64,000 nt of DNA from an archaeon (GCA_004212155.1 RXIG01000001.1:62001-126000); one strand, 5' to 3'. Shown: positions 8,488-17,407, counted from the stretch's first letter. The notes: generated by a model from the sequence alone, not told the origin. Program-made: numbers and translations.

Positions 8488-9277
8488 CAAGTCGGGCACC
8501 GTCGTCGACACGCTCCGCGTGGCCTGCGATGTCGCCACACACGAGATGATGGTCAATGTCTCATCGACAGCGCTCGTGGACAGGATGGTACACGGCGCGC
8601 TGCTCATCCTCGAGAACAGCGAGGGCGAGCGCCTCCTCGCCTCGGACGATGAGATGAATTTTTTGGAGTTCTGCAAGAGGCACGCCCTCTGGCTCCGGTG
8701 TGTCTACACGAACAATCCTGCGCCCTTTTCACTCTCTGACGCGCTCTCGCACTGCGACACGATCACGTTGAAGTGCTTCAGGCGCACGCTCAAAACGATC
8801 GAGGACGAGATAGGGGGCGTCTACACGAACAACGGCGTCATCTACGATGTAGCTCACAAGGCGCCGCGCTATGTGCTCAGCACCGGCGGCAGGCTCTTCC
8901 CCGGCGTCACCGACCTTTTTTCCTATCTTTCAAAGAGCGGATGGGACATATTCTTTGCCACAGGCGACTCGTACGAGGGCATGCGCGAGTTCACGCACCG
9001 TCTCGGCGTTCCCTCAGAGAACGTCTTTTGCTTCCAGACCGAGGAGAAGAAGGCGCATGCTGTGCGAACGCTCAAGCAGCATTACGACCGCGTGGTCATG
9101 GTAGGCAACGATTCCAACGATCGTGCGGCGTTCAGGGAGGCGGATGCTTCCGTGCTGGTGCTTCAGGACGGCCATGAAAAGCACCCAGAGATATATCTGG
9201 AAGCGACGCACATCATCGAGAACGTAATTGATTTAAAGGACATACTCGATGTAGGGGAATGGAAAAGCGTGCGATAG
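8468..9277 (+). CDS. HAD-superfamily hydrolase resembling soluble P-type-ATPase-like proteins
   Basis: 269 residues. HAD motif I is [10 protein letters not shown] (residues 6-15) with the nucleophile Asp followed by KSGT, close to the DKTGT of P-type ATPases. Motif II is FFATGDS (about 162) and motifs III/IV are an upstream Lys and [15 protein letters not shown]. There are no membrane spans. Archaeal soluble P-type-ATPase-like phosphatases have this shape. The start overlaps mcrC by 20 nt and the end overlaps the transporter gene by 19 nt, so it belongs to the MCR activation operon. A role in MCR maturation or cofactor handling is inference from position only. Confidence 0.75.
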   Translation: MNAIVFDKSGTVVDTLRVACDVATHEMMVNVSSTALVDRMVHGALLILENSEGERLLASDDEMNFLEFCKRHALWLRCVYTNNPAPFSLSDALSHCDTITLKCFRRTLKTIEDEIGGVYTNNGVIYDVAHKAPRYVLSTGGRLFPGVTDLFSYLSKSGWDIFFATGDSYEGMREFTHRLGVPSENVFCFQTEEKKAHAVRTLKQHYDRVVMVGNDSNDRAAFREADASVLVLQDGHEKHPEIYLEATHIIENVIDLKDILDVGEWKSVR

Positions 9278-10119
9278 CGCTCCTGGTGTTCGCTTCGGCC
9301 ATATACGGCCTCAACATCATCACGGTTAAGGAAGGCCTCAATGAGGGGCTCTCACCGCTCACGTTCTCGTTCCTCCGCACGTTCTTTTGCATGCTCTTTA
9401 CTCTCCCATTCTTCATACGGTCGCGTTTTGAACTTGCCAAGCTCAACCGTGCTGACGTGCGAAACGTCGCCATAGTCGGCCTTGTGGCAGAGGCCATCGT
9501 CATCGTGCTCCTATTCGTGGGGCAAAAGAACACGTCTGCTGTCAACGCCGGGTTCCTCATCCGTCTTACCTTCCTCTTCACCTTTCCCTTCGCCTACGTC
9601 ATCGTCAGGGAGCAGGTGGGACGCATCATAGGCCTCGTCGCCGTCCTGATGCTGGGGGGCGCGTTCCTGATATCCACCGGAGGGAGGCTTACCGCACCAA
9701 TGTTCGGTGACATATTCGTCGTTTTAGCAGCGTTGGGACTTGGATTCACCAATGCGTTTGCGAAATGGTCGATGAAGACGGTTCCCGCCGACATCGTCAC
9801 ATGGGGGAGATTCTTCTTTGGGGCCATTTTCCTCAGTGCGTTCCTCGTGCCTTTCATATACGGGGACTTCACCATTATCAACGCACAGCAGTGGTCGCTC
9901 ATCATACTCGCGGCCGTCTTCTACGCCAGTTTCGTCCTGACGTTCTACCGCGGCATATATATGGCCGGTCCGAACATCGCTGCACTATTCTTCACGGCAG
10001 GCGCCGTCTTCTCGGCGTTGTTTGCGGTATTGCTTCTAGGGGAAGCGATCACACTGGAACAAATAGTCGGTGCAGCACTGCTCATCGGAGGGGCCGCGCT
10101 GCTGACATTTAAGAAGTAG
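9259..10119 (+). CDS. DMT/EamA-family transporter
   Basis: 286 residues with ten predicted membrane spans in two EamA repeats (about 1-135 and 145-285). Members export or import small metabolites such as amino acids or nucleotides; the substrate cannot be read from the sequence. It is the last gene of the atwA-mcrC-HAD unit and overlaps the HAD gene by 19 nt. It ends 6 bp before the convergent ferredoxin gene. Confidence 0.85.
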   Translation: MEKRAIALLVFASAIYGLNIITVKEGLNEGLSPLTFSFLRTFFCMLFTLPFFIRSRFELAKLNRADVRNVAIVGLVAEAIVIVLLFVGQKNTSAVNAGFLIRLTFLFTFPFAYVIVREQVGRIIGLVAVLMLGGAFLISTGGRLTAPMFGDIFVVLAALGLGFTNAFAKWSMKTVPADIVTWGRFFFGAIFLSAFLVPFIYGDFTIINAQQWSLIILAAVFYASFVLTFYRGIYMAGPNIAALFFTAGAVFSALFAVLLLGEAITLEQIVGAALLIGGAALLTFKK

Positions 10120-10125
10120 TGCGCG

Positions 10126-10359
10126 TCAGTTCATCTCGAGCGCGCCGTTTTCACATGCATCGATGCACAGCCCGCACTCGTCGCACAGGTCCTGGTCGAT
10201 CATGATGCCGTTTATGTCCTTTATCGCATCGGTGGGGCATGCTTCGACGCATGGTTTCGTGCTACAACATTGTGCCTGTGACTTCTCGCATTGGCACCCT
10301 GTACAGTTACATGTGCCCGTATAGGTACAACATTGTTCCTTGTTCACAACGATTGCCAT
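10126..10359 (-). CDS. Small Cys-rich ferredoxin (4Fe-4S)
   Basis: 77 residues with 14 cysteines. The C-terminal half is ferredoxin-like: CVEACPTDAI (Cys37, Cys41) and CDECGLCIDACENGA (Cys59, 62, 65, 69). The first-cluster motif is irregular, with Cys31/32 four residues before Cys37 instead of the usual spacing. An N-terminal insertion adds Cys10, 11, 17, 19, 22 and 24 and could hold another metal site. The ATG at 10359 has AGGTGA 6 nt upstream and a TATA box (minus strand TTTATATATG) at 10391-10400. Longer upstream extensions of the frame have no such support. It is probably an electron carrier; its partner is unknown. Confidence 0.85.
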   Translation of the reverse strand: MAIVVNKEQCCTYTGTCNCTGCQCEKSQAQCCSTKPCVEACPTDAIKDINGIMIDQDLCDECGLCIDACENGALEMN

Positions 10360-10417
10360 TGTCTTCACCTGTGTGGGATGATGGTGGGCGCATATATAAA
10401 CGTTGTTGTAGGGCTTC

Positions 10418-11206
10418 CTACGTGCGTCCCCATCGCTTGAGGGCCCGAAGTGCCTCGACGGTGATGAGAGGATAGCATCCCTTGCCGTCTGCCGTCGTCC
10501 AGCAGCCTTCGCTTGTCTGCTTCGATTCGAGGAGGTCGAGCAGCTCGCCGGCAAGCACGTTTTCCATCTTCGCCTTCCAGAGACAGTCAAGCGCCCATAT
10601 GATGAGCTTGGTGTCCTTTTCGATGTGTGTGCGTACGTAGGGAAGCAGATTCTGGGCCGCCTCGCTCATACCAAGCTGCGCATACAGCGACATCATGATC
10701 CAGTTGGTGATGGAATACCCCTTGAACGTGCCGTCGTCGCGTTTGTGCTGGTGCATGAAACGAAGCGCCTTCTGGGCTGCGTACTCCTCCTTCTCGTAGA
10801 AGAGCAGGTCGTTTGCCGTCTGTGCCGTGAGCCAGAGCTTCGTGGACAGAGCATGCGGGATGTACAACTCCTCAGGATGGAGGCTTGCGATATCGTCAGG
10901 CTCATCCCATACCCCCTGCTCTTGGTGTTCGAGCAAGAATCGGACACATCGCTTGTATGAACCCGTGTAGGTGATCTCGAGCTCGTTGTACCACTCAAGC
11001 ATTGACAGCGTCGTGGCGACGGAAGAGGGATTGCCCTTCTCCATCTTGAACGCGAATCCGCCATCATCGTTTTGATGTGACGTGAAGAAATCGAGTGGGA
11101 CCCGGTCGTCCCTCCCCAGGCCCAGCATGAACTCCATCTTGTACGTGTCGAGCACGTTGCCGTTCTCCATGATGTAACTGAGCGCCTTGTCCTTGTTGTA
11201 GCTCAT
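10418..11206 (-). CDS. Alpha/alpha-toroid protein of the prenyltransferase/squalene cyclase repeat family
   Basis: 262 residues with repeated Gly/Trp turns: NDDGGFAF (about 46), a second repeat near GVWDEPD, DDGTFKG (about 157) and SEGCWTT (about 233). These are QW-like repeats of the terpenoid cyclase/protein prenyltransferase toroid. No DxDD or clear catalytic set is visible and the length is short for a cyclase, so it could be a binding or scaffold protein. The ATG at 11206 has GGAGA upstream. Function not assigned. Confidence 0.65.
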   Translation of the reverse strand: MSYNKDKALSYIMENGNVLDTYKMEFMLGLGRDDRVPLDFFTSHQNDDGGFAFKMEKGNPSSVATTLSMLEWYNELEITYTGSYKRCVRFLLEHQEQGVWDEPDDIASLHPEELYIPHALSTKLWLTAQTANDLLFYEKEEYAAQKALRFMHQHKRDDGTFKGYSITNWIMMSLYAQLGMSEAAQNLLPYVRTHIEKDTKLIIWALDCLWKAKMENVLAGELLDLLESKQTSEGCWTTADGKGCYPLITVEALRALKRWGRT

Positions 11207-11325
11207 CTTCTCTCCATCCCCTGTTATTATGATATGTATGCAAGTATTATAATTTTAACGCCCCTGACGCATGTCCAATAGGTTTATATTGTGCCATTCC
11301 GCTCTCAGACAATGAGGAGAATGCT

Positions 11326-11757
11326 ATGGAGTTCACATGGGTTTCCCGATTGATACGCGTTGCAGACCTCAACCACCATGGGACGCTCTTTGCCGGAGAG
11401 ACGGCGAAATGGATGGTGGAGGCATGTTTCATCGCTGCTGCCAAGAAGAACAAACGTACCGACAACGTGGTATGTGTCAACATACAGGGTCTGCAGTTCA
11501 AGCGGCCGATAGAGAATGGGGACGTCGTCGACATCGAGTCGTTCGTTGCTCACGTGGGCACGACGAGCATCACGGTCGTGGGCCGCATACACTGTTCCCG
11601 TTATGAGGACCAGGCGATACTTGAGACAGCGGTCACGTTCGTCACGGTCGATGACAAGGGCAAGCCAACGCCACACCACATAGCAATGGAGCGGCCAGAG
11701 GATCCCGGGTTGCAGGCATACTGGGACCGGTTCGAATCGTACAAGAAGAGCCGGTAG
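11326..11757 (+). CDS. Acyl-CoA thioesterase (hotdog fold, YciA/BACH-like)
   Basis: 143 residues. LNHHGTLFAGETAKWM (about 15-30) is the catalytic-helix signature of the YciA/BACH hotdog thioesterases, and a beta-sheet region with FKRPIENGDVVDIES follows. These enzymes hydrolyse fatty or short acyl-CoA. The ATG at 11326 has GAGGAGA upstream, and a TATA box (GTTTATATT) lies at 11281-11290. It stands alone, ending 12 nt before the tRNA-Leu gene on the other strand. The natural acyl chain is unknown. Confidence 0.85.
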   Translation: MEFTWVSRLIRVADLNHHGTLFAGETAKWMVEACFIAAAKKNKRTDNVVCVNIQGLQFKRPIENGDVVDIESFVAHVGTTSITVVGRIHCSRYEDQAILETAVTFVTVDDKGKPTPHHIAMERPEDPGLQAYWDRFESYKKSR

Positions 11758-11768
11758 GATCGGGGGCA

Positions 11769-11909
11769 TGGTGGCGGGGAAGGGATTTGAACCCCTGAAC
11801 CTCTACAGGAATGGATTTCCCATCACACCCCTTGCAAGGCGATTTTTGCGTCCCGTTTCGGGCCTGGATCTTGAGTCCATCGCCTTTGACCAAACTCGGC
11901 AACCCCGCC
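11769..11909 (-). tRNA. tRNA-Leu (CAA) with 53-nt intron, CCA encoded
   Basis: Read on the minus strand: acceptor GGCGGGG pairs fully with CCCCGCC, then A73 and an encoded CCA (11769-11771). The D-arm is GCC...GGC. The anticodon stem ATGGA/TCCAT closes the loop CTCAAG-A, anticodon CAA. A class II variable arm (CCT-GTAG-AGG) and a T-arm with TTCAAAT follow. A 53-nt intron (11817-11869) sits between positions 37 and 38, the usual archaeal site. The mature RNA would be 88 nt with CCA. A TATA box (minus strand CTTTTTATATAG, about 11947-11958) lies upstream. Confidence 0.93.
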
Positions 11910-12378
11910 TTTTTTCCCCTTAAGGGAGTGAGTTGTGCATTCGATTTTCTATATAAAAAGTTATCGAAAAGGAAGGCTTTGAACATTAGGCACGCATAAA
12001 ACATAAAATTCAAATGAAAAGAACACAATTGCACTCATTTCTTTCACGTGTCTGTGTATCCATTCCAATATTCCTCCATACTCTTTTAAACGTGTTTGCG
12101 CATCGCTTGCTTCAGGCAATACTGTAAAACATCCGTTTTTACCAGCGCGTGCTATCATGCATTTCAACATCATGTGCGGCAGTTCCCTTCTTTCCAAGGC
12201 ACCCCTAGCGTTGTCGTACAATGACGCATTTTTGAATCAAATTCCTATTTTTTATTATTTTAATGAAAAATAATACTTATATTACTTTTTTTCAGGTAAA
12301 ATATCTAAATTATGATACCGAAAGGCTTAATAAGATGATATGAGATGGTAGGACTACCTACATAGATGGGTGATTATT
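11910..12378. other. AT-rich intergenic region between tRNA-Leu and glutamate dehydrogenase
   Basis: It holds the tRNA promoter (about 11947-11958), a perfect 9-bp inverted repeat (TATTATTTT / AAAATAATA, 12253-12275, 5-nt loop) and a TATA-like box (GCTTAATAAG, about 12325-12335) that fits glutamate dehydrogenase. A leftward open frame (11961-12221, TTG start) overlaps the tRNA promoter, and I do not consider it a gene. Confidence 0.5.
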
Positions 12379-13626
12379 GTGGCCGAGGAGTTAAATCCAT
12401 TTAAAATAGCTCAAGCTCAGCTTGAGAAATCCGCTAAGGTCTTGGGCCTTGACCCCGACGTGCTGGAGATGCTTCGCGAACCCATGCGTACGCTTGAGGT
12501 CCGCATACCAGTGCGTATGGACGACGGGAGCACCAAGACATTCACGGGATTCAGGGTTCAGTATAATGATGCAAGGGGTCCGACCAAGGGCGGCATCAGG
12601 TTCCATCCGGATGAGACGATAGACACGGTCAAGGCGTTGGCCAGCTGGATGACATGGAAATGCGCTGTTGTTGGCATCCCCTACGGCGGTGGAAAGGGTG
12701 GCGTCATATGCAACCCCAAGGAACTATCCGAATCAGAGCTTGAACGGCTCTCGAGGGGCTACATCCGTGCCATCGCGCAGTTTGTCAGTCCGCTCAAGGA
12801 CGTTCCAGCGCCCGATGTCTACACAACACCGCAGGTCATGGCCTGGATGATGGACGAGTACTCCAAGATCGTCCAGTACAATGCGCCTGGGATCATCACC
12901 GGCAAACCGATACCTGTGGGGGGTTCTGTCGGCCGCGGCGCAGCCACGGCACAAGGTGCCGTCTACTGCATACGCGAGGCGGCCGGTGTACTCGATATGG
13001 ACCTCTCGAAGTGTACGGCAGTTATACAGGGATATGGCAATGCTGGTCATCACGCCGCCCGCCTTCTCAACGAGATGGGCGTCACGATCATCGCCGTATC
13101 CGACTCGAAAGGCGGCGTCTACAAGAAGGACGGCATCGATCCCGATGCGATGTTCGAGTTCAAGCAGAAGACGCGCTCGGTCCGCGACTTCGAGGGGGCT
13201 AAAAATATCACCAACGATGAGCTGCTCGAGCTCGAGTGCGACTTCCTCCTCCCCGCGGCACTCGAGAATCAGATAACGGGAGCTAACGCAGACAAGATCA
13301 AGGCAAAGGTCGTGGCGGAGGTCGCCAACGGTCCCGTGACGCCTGATGCGGATGCGATCTTCAAGAAGCGTGGCATATTCAGCATACCCGACTTCCTCTG
13401 CAACGCGGGAGGCGTGACGGTGTCGTACTTCGAATGGGTACAGAATCAGACGGGGCTCTACTGGACCGAGAAGGAGGTCGCAGACCGACTTGACAGGATC
13501 ATGACCGAATCGTTCCATGCAGTCTACGACACATCAGGGGAAAAGGACATCGACATGCGCACTGCAGCCTACGTCCTTGCGGTGGCCCGTGTCGTCGAGT
13601 CGATGCGCCTGCGCGGCTGGTGCTAG
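12379..13626 (+). CDS. gdhA: Glutamate dehydrogenase (NAD(P)-dependent)
   Basis: 415 residues, normal for hexameric archaeal GDH. The N-terminal substrate domain has KGGIRFHP (around 74) and the catalytic region IPYGGGKGG with its active-site Lys. The dinucleotide domain has QGYGNAG (about 217). It interconverts glutamate and 2-oxoglutarate plus ammonia. I chose the GTG at 12379 because GGGTGAT lies 5 nt upstream and the protein then begins [11 protein letters not shown], as in relatives; a GTG at 12370 is three codons earlier. Single gene. Confidence 0.95.
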   Translation: MAEELNPFKIAQAQLEKSAKVLGLDPDVLEMLREPMRTLEVRIPVRMDDGSTKTFTGFRVQYNDARGPTKGGIRFHPDETIDTVKALASWMTWKCAVVGIPYGGGKGGVICNPKELSESELERLSRGYIRAIAQFVSPLKDVPAPDVYTTPQVMAWMMDEYSKIVQYNAPGIITGKPIPVGGSVGRGAATAQGAVYCIREAAGVLDMDLSKCTAVIQGYGNAGHHAARLLNEMGVTIIAVSDSKGGVYKKDGIDPDAMFEFKQKTRSVRDFEGAKNITNDELLELECDFLLPAALENQITGANADKIKAKVVAEVANGPVTPDADAIFKKRGIFSIPDFLCNAGGVTVSYFEWVQNQTGLYWTEKEVADRLDRIMTESFHAVYDTSGEKDIDMRTAAYVLAVARVVESMRLRGWC

Positions 13627-13647
13627 ATCCTCTCTTTTCTTCCTTTT

Positions 13648-14928
13648 TTACTCTTTTAATGTTTTATAGAATTCGTCCATGGGGACCTGCTGCTGGTCTC
13701 CCGTCTCCATGTCCTTTACCGTGAACACGTGCGACTTCACGTCACGCTCGCCAACGATGATGACGCGTCGTGCGCCGATGCTGTTGGCAAGGTTCATCTG
13801 ATTCGAGAGATTCTTGCCCGAGAGGTCGTACTCCACGGTGGTTTTCGCGCGAAGCGCCCGTATGAGGCTGAACGCTTCGCGTTCAACATCGCCGATGGTG
13901 ACGACGAAGTAGTCGGGCCCGAAGGACGGCTCCGGCCACGTGCCCTCCTCCCTCATGAGCAATTCGAGCAGCGGCATTCCGATGGCGAACCCGACGGCGG
14001 GCATCGGCTGGCCCCCCAGCAGCTCGATGAGGTTGTCGTAGCGCCCTCCTCCGAACAGTGAGCGCATGCTGCGCCTCTTGTCGAAAACCTCGAACACCAT
14101 GTCGGTGTAGTATGCCAGACCGCGAACGATGGAGAGGTCGAGCGTGCAGTGCTCGTCCATACCGTAGCTTTCCAGCAACGACCCGATCTCCTCGAGCGTC
14201 GTCAGCGCATCGTCCGCGTGGGCTCCGCATGCGCCGAGCGTCTCCTTCACTTCCGGCAGCGTCTCGTGAATGGGGCCGTTGAGCGAGAGCAATCCCTCGA
14301 GTTGCTCATAGCACTCGTCGCCCACGCCGATCCCAGAGAGCATGTCCCTGAACTCGCCTTCATTGACCTTGGTGCGCTTGTCGACGATGGAGAACGCCTG
14401 CGATGCATCGATGCCGTGGGACGTAAAGAACTGTTCGATGAGCGTCCTGTCCGAGATGTGGAATCTGAAGTTGTCGAGACCGAGTGACAGCATGCAGTCG
14501 ATGCCGCAGGCGATCGTCTCGAAGTCGGCACGGCTTGAGCGGACACCGAGTATGTCGACGTTGAACTGGTAGAACTCGCGCTGTCGTCCGCGCTGAGGGC
14601 GCTCGTAGCGCCAGTGGCGCGAGAGAGAACACCACTTCACCGGCTTGACGAGCTCCTTCTGGCGCGATATCACCATCCGTGCGATGCTTGGCGTGAGCTC
14701 GGGGATGAGGCATATGTCGCGGCCCCCCTTGTCCTGGAACGCGTAGATCTCGTTTACGATCGCATCGCCTGACTTCTTCGTGATGAGCTCGAGCGGTTCG
14801 ATCGAGGGAGTGGTTACCTCCTTGAAGCCGTACGAGCGGGCCGTGGCATAGAGCGCATCATGCATATGCCGTCGTCCGATGTGGTCCTCGGGGTAGAAGT
14901 CTCGTACGCCGCGCAGTTTCTCATACAT
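13648..14928 (-). CDS. hisS: Histidyl-tRNA synthetase
   Basis: 426 residues, a class II synthetase. Motif 2 is WRYERPQRGRQREFYQFN (about 107-124), the histidine-binding loop includes RGLAYYTD, and motif 3 is GGGRYDNL. A C-terminal anticodon-binding domain follows from about residue 335. It charges tRNA-His. The ATG at 14928 has AGGTGG upstream. It lies 8 bp downstream of an HTH-CBS gene on the same strand, so the two are probably co-transcribed. Confidence 0.96.
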   Translation of the reverse strand: MYEKLRGVRDFYPEDHIGRRHMHDALYATARSYGFKEVTTPSIEPLELITKKSGDAIVNEIYAFQDKGGRDICLIPELTPSIARMVISRQKELVKPVKWCSLSRHWRYERPQRGRQREFYQFNVDILGVRSSRADFETIACGIDCMLSLGLDNFRFHISDRTLIEQFFTSHGIDASQAFSIVDKRTKVNEGEFRDMLSGIGVGDECYEQLEGLLSLNGPIHETLPEVKETLGACGAHADDALTTLEEIGSLLESYGMDEHCTLDLSIVRGLAYYTDMVFEVFDKRRSMRSLFGGGRYDNLIELLGGQPMPAVGFAIGMPLLELLMREEGTWPEPSFGPDYFVVTIGDVEREAFSLIRALRAKTTVEYDLSGKNLSNQMNLANSIGARRVIIVGERDVKSHVFTVKDMETGDQQQVPMDEFYKTLKE

Positions 14929-14936
14929 GGTCCCAC

Positions 14937-15488
14937 CTACTCGATCTCGCGCAACAGATTGTCCCTCGTGACGATGCCCACGTACTCGCCCCGGTCCTCG
15001 ACGAGCACGGCGTCGCGTTCTTCAAGCAGCCGTGCAACCGCGCGAAGCGATATGTGCTTGTCGACTGTCGGGAACGGATCGCCCATGTGGTCCGACACGA
15101 GCTTGTTCTGCCAGCCCTTGACGTCGTTGAGGATGAGGGAGGTGATGATCTTGTCGGTGATCGAACCGATGATGTTGCCTTTCTTTCCCACGACTGGCAA
15201 CTGGGAGAAGCCCTTCTCATGCATCTCCTGGGATGCCTCGAGGAGCTTGCTCTCCGCATGAATGTAATGGATCTCGGTGGTAAGGATGTCCTCGACCTTC
15301 TTCGAGGATGTCTGCTCCATCTCGGTAAGCGTGTCGAAAATACGCTTTGCCTTCTCGAAACTGAGATTGAGCTGGTCACGTTCGACCTTGGCGATGACGG
15401 ATTGGGAAACGCCCGCTCGCTTTGCCAGCTCCTTCTGGGTGATGCCCAACCGTTTTCGTATTGGTTTTATGTCGCTTAACTCCCTCAT
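14937..15488 (-). CDS. HTH (XRE) and tandem CBS-domain transcriptional regulator
   Basis: 183 residues. An XRE-type helix-turn-helix (GITQKELAKRAGVSQSVIAKVE, in part; about 15-36) is followed by a pair of CBS domains (about 65-120 and 128-183) with PVVGKKGNIIGSITD and VLVEDRGEYVGIVTRDN. CBS pairs usually sense adenine nucleotides or SAM. This architecture is common among archaeal regulators. I chose the ATG at 15488 because AGGTG lies 4 nt before it; a GTG two codons upstream has no ribosome site. Probably co-transcribed with hisS. Confidence 0.85.
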   Translation of the reverse strand: MRELSDIKPIRKRLGITQKELAKRAGVSQSVIAKVERDQLNLSFEKAKRIFDTLTEMEQTSSKKVEDILTTEIHYIHAESKLLEASQEMHEKGFSQLPVVGKKGNIIGSITDKIITSLILNDVKGWQNKLVSDHMGDPFPTVDKHISLRAVARLLEERDAVLVEDRGEYVGIVTRDNLLREIE

Positions 15489-15623
15489 CGGCACCTAGAA
15501 AGGAGCATGCATTTATAATTGTTTTGTTTAAGTGTGGTTTTAGGAATAAATATATTCCTTTATCGCTCCCTGATGCGGGGTAGCCTTTTATGCCCGGAAC
15601 CACGTATCCTATCTTGTGATACC

Positions 15624-15941
15624 ATGGAGATACGTGATGCCCAACGGAAGATAGAAGCATTCTGCAAGGAGCGCACGTGGGACGAGTTTCGCCCTTCGCT
15701 CGTATATGTGCACCTCATGGAGGAGATATCCGAGATCGGCGAGGAGATACTCTTCGAGGAGGGCTACAAGAAGGAGGGTGCGGGCCACGAGCGCTCGAAC
15801 CCCGACGTGTCGCGCGAGTTCGCTCAGACGTTCTCGCTTCTTTTGCAACTCGCTTCTCACTTCGATGTCGACCTTGACGACGCCCTCGCCCGCGAGCTCG
15901 ATGTGATGAGGGAACGTTTCCCCCCTGAAAGATGGCAATGA
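15624..15941 (+). CDS. MazG-like nucleotide pyrophosphohydrolase-fold protein
   Basis: 105 residues, all-alpha. The first metal-binding helix has MEEISEIGEE, as in MazG/dUTPase-like enzymes. The second helix reads EFAQTFSLLLQLA where active family members usually have ExxD; here the Asp position is Gln. Activity is therefore uncertain. The ATG at 15624 has GTGATACC directly upstream and is preceded by a TATA-like TTTTATG (about 15587). The C-terminus ends in RFPPERWQ. Confidence 0.65.
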   Translation: MEIRDAQRKIEAFCKERTWDEFRPSLVYVHLMEEISEIGEEILFEEGYKKEGAGHERSNPDVSREFAQTFSLLLQLASHFDVDLDDALARELDVMRERFPPERWQ

Positions 15942-15975
15942 TAAATGTTATATTCATGCGCGTGCATGTCTTCAC

Positions 15976-17406
15976 ATGGACCTGCGTACCCATGGATGGC
16001 TCATAGCACTGTGTTCGGTGCTCATCCTCGCATGCGTGCTCATGGCGGTGGCGGTCGTTTCCCATCAGCTGCCGTTCTCCTGGGACATATGGTACCATAT
16101 ACGATTGGGTGAGGCGTTCAAGGATGGGCTCGTGTGGTGGGACTGGGGTTCGTTTGGCCCACAGGGCCGGCCGCATCTCTATCCGCCAGGATTCCATATT
16201 CTCCTTGCAGCGCTTTCCATCGTTGGCCGCGTATCGGTCCAGACCATCGCACGCTACATGCCCCTCGTGGTCTTTCCCGCCACAATCGGCCTCTTCTACC
16301 TGCTCATGCGACAGTGGTTCGAACGGGACGTCTCGTTGCTCGCCGCAGCCCTTGCCGTGACGATACCGGTCTCCTACGACCGCGGCATCATATCTTCCCC
16401 CCAGGCGATCGGTACACTGTTCATGCTCGCCTCGTTCATATTCTGCGCCAGGATGCGAGGGCGCCTCGCATACGCAGCGCTCGCCGGCGCCTGCCTTGCC
16501 GTCGTCATTCTCACCCACGGACTCACGCTGATCGTGACCGTGACGATGCTGTGCCTCTACATCGCGCTCATAGCGTTCATGACACGAAGTGACAGGGAGG
16601 GGCTCAGGCGCTATGGCATCGCCGTGCTCGTACTTTCCGCCGTTGCGGTGCTCATACCATCCTACTGGCTCTACTACCTCTTCGACCACGGCGTCTATTC
16701 GACCATACCCGAGAGTGATTCCCTCCCCTTGAAGATGATCCCCAGCAAGCTAGGGGCGCTTCACCTGGGACTCGCCTTCCTTGGCATCGGGGGCGTGCTC
16801 ACGCGAAGGGACGAGGGGGGCACGTTTCTCGTCATGTGGCTCGTGGCTACGTTCTTGTTCTCCTCTGCGCTCTTCTGGGTGCTCCCATCGCGCTTCATCG
16901 AGTTCATGGCGCTGCCGGTCGCTGGTCTTGCGGCCATCGGCATCAGCGAGGTCGTACGTTCACGGCGCATCGTCACCGCCGTGGGCGTCGGTGGCATCGT
17001 GCTCGTCTCGCTTGCCGCGCCATACATCTACATGCACGCCATATCACCTGTCATCTATCCGGACGAGGACGCCGCGTTCGAGTGGCTCTCAAAGGGTTCT
17101 GCAGAGGGTGGGCAGGTCATGACAGGATGGTTCTTCGCACCTGTCGGCGCCGCGCTGTCGCCAGAAGTGCCGATCAAGGGCGCCTATTATTCGGGTTCGT
17201 ACAACTACATGGAGCGGACCAACGACACCGATGATTTCTACGGCGGTAAGCTCAGTGTGCTCTACAAGTACGGTGTCGACCACGTCTTCGTGGGGCGCAA
17301 GGAGCGCTTCGACTATCCTTCCCACGTTCTTCTCGACAGGAGCGACCTCCTCAACAAGACATATGATGGGACGCGCTCATCGTTGTATGCTGTCTGGGAG
17401 GATTGA
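15976..17406 (+). CDS. STT3-like GT-C fold membrane glycosyltransferase (first of a pair)
   Basis: 476 residues with about 11-12 membrane spans and a soluble C-terminal region of about 120 residues. The first outer loop has WDIWYHIRLGEAF (about 36-48), the DxxYH element of the STT3/GT-C superfamily, and YPPGFH follows near residue 75. It probably transfers sugar from a lipid carrier on the outer face of the membrane. It ends 1 nt before the next gene, which has the same fold. It is shorter than a full oligosaccharyltransferase and lacks a visible WWDYG motif, so it is more likely a paralogue than the main AglB. Confidence 0.65.
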   Translation: MDLRTHGWLIALCSVLILACVLMAVAVVSHQLPFSWDIWYHIRLGEAFKDGLVWWDWGSFGPQGRPHLYPPGFHILLAALSIVGRVSVQTIARYMPLVVFPATIGLFYLLMRQWFERDVSLLAAALAVTIPVSYDRGIISSPQAIGTLFMLASFIFCARMRGRLAYAALAGACLAVVILTHGLTLIVTVTMLCLYIALIAFMTRSDREGLRRYGIAVLVLSAVAVLIPSYWLYYLFDHGVYSTIPESDSLPLKMIPSKLGALHLGLAFLGIGGVLTRRDEGGTFLVMWLVATFLFSSALFWVLPSRFIEFMALPVAGLAAIGISEVVRSRRIVTAVGVGGIVLVSLAAPYIYMHAISPVIYPDEDAAFEWLSKGSAEGGQVMTGWFFAPVGAALSPEVPIKGAYYSGSYNYMERTNDTDDFYGGKLSVLYKYGVDHVFVGRKERFDYPSHVLLDRSDLLNKTYDGTRSSLYAVWED

Positions 17407-17407
17407 G

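Noticed and set aside
7402-8676. 424-codon minus-strand frame opposite atwA and mcrC
   Set aside because: The plus strand encodes two well-conserved proteins; the frame is an antisense shadow with no motif.
11961-12221. Leftward open frame of 86 codons with a TTG start
   Set aside because: It covers the tRNA-Leu promoter, has no ribosome site, lies in AT-rich sequence and resembles no family.
15715-16689. 324-codon minus-strand frame opposite the MazG and GT-C genes
   Set aside because: Antisense to two genes with good starts; its composition (runs of His, Glu, Arg) is not protein-like.
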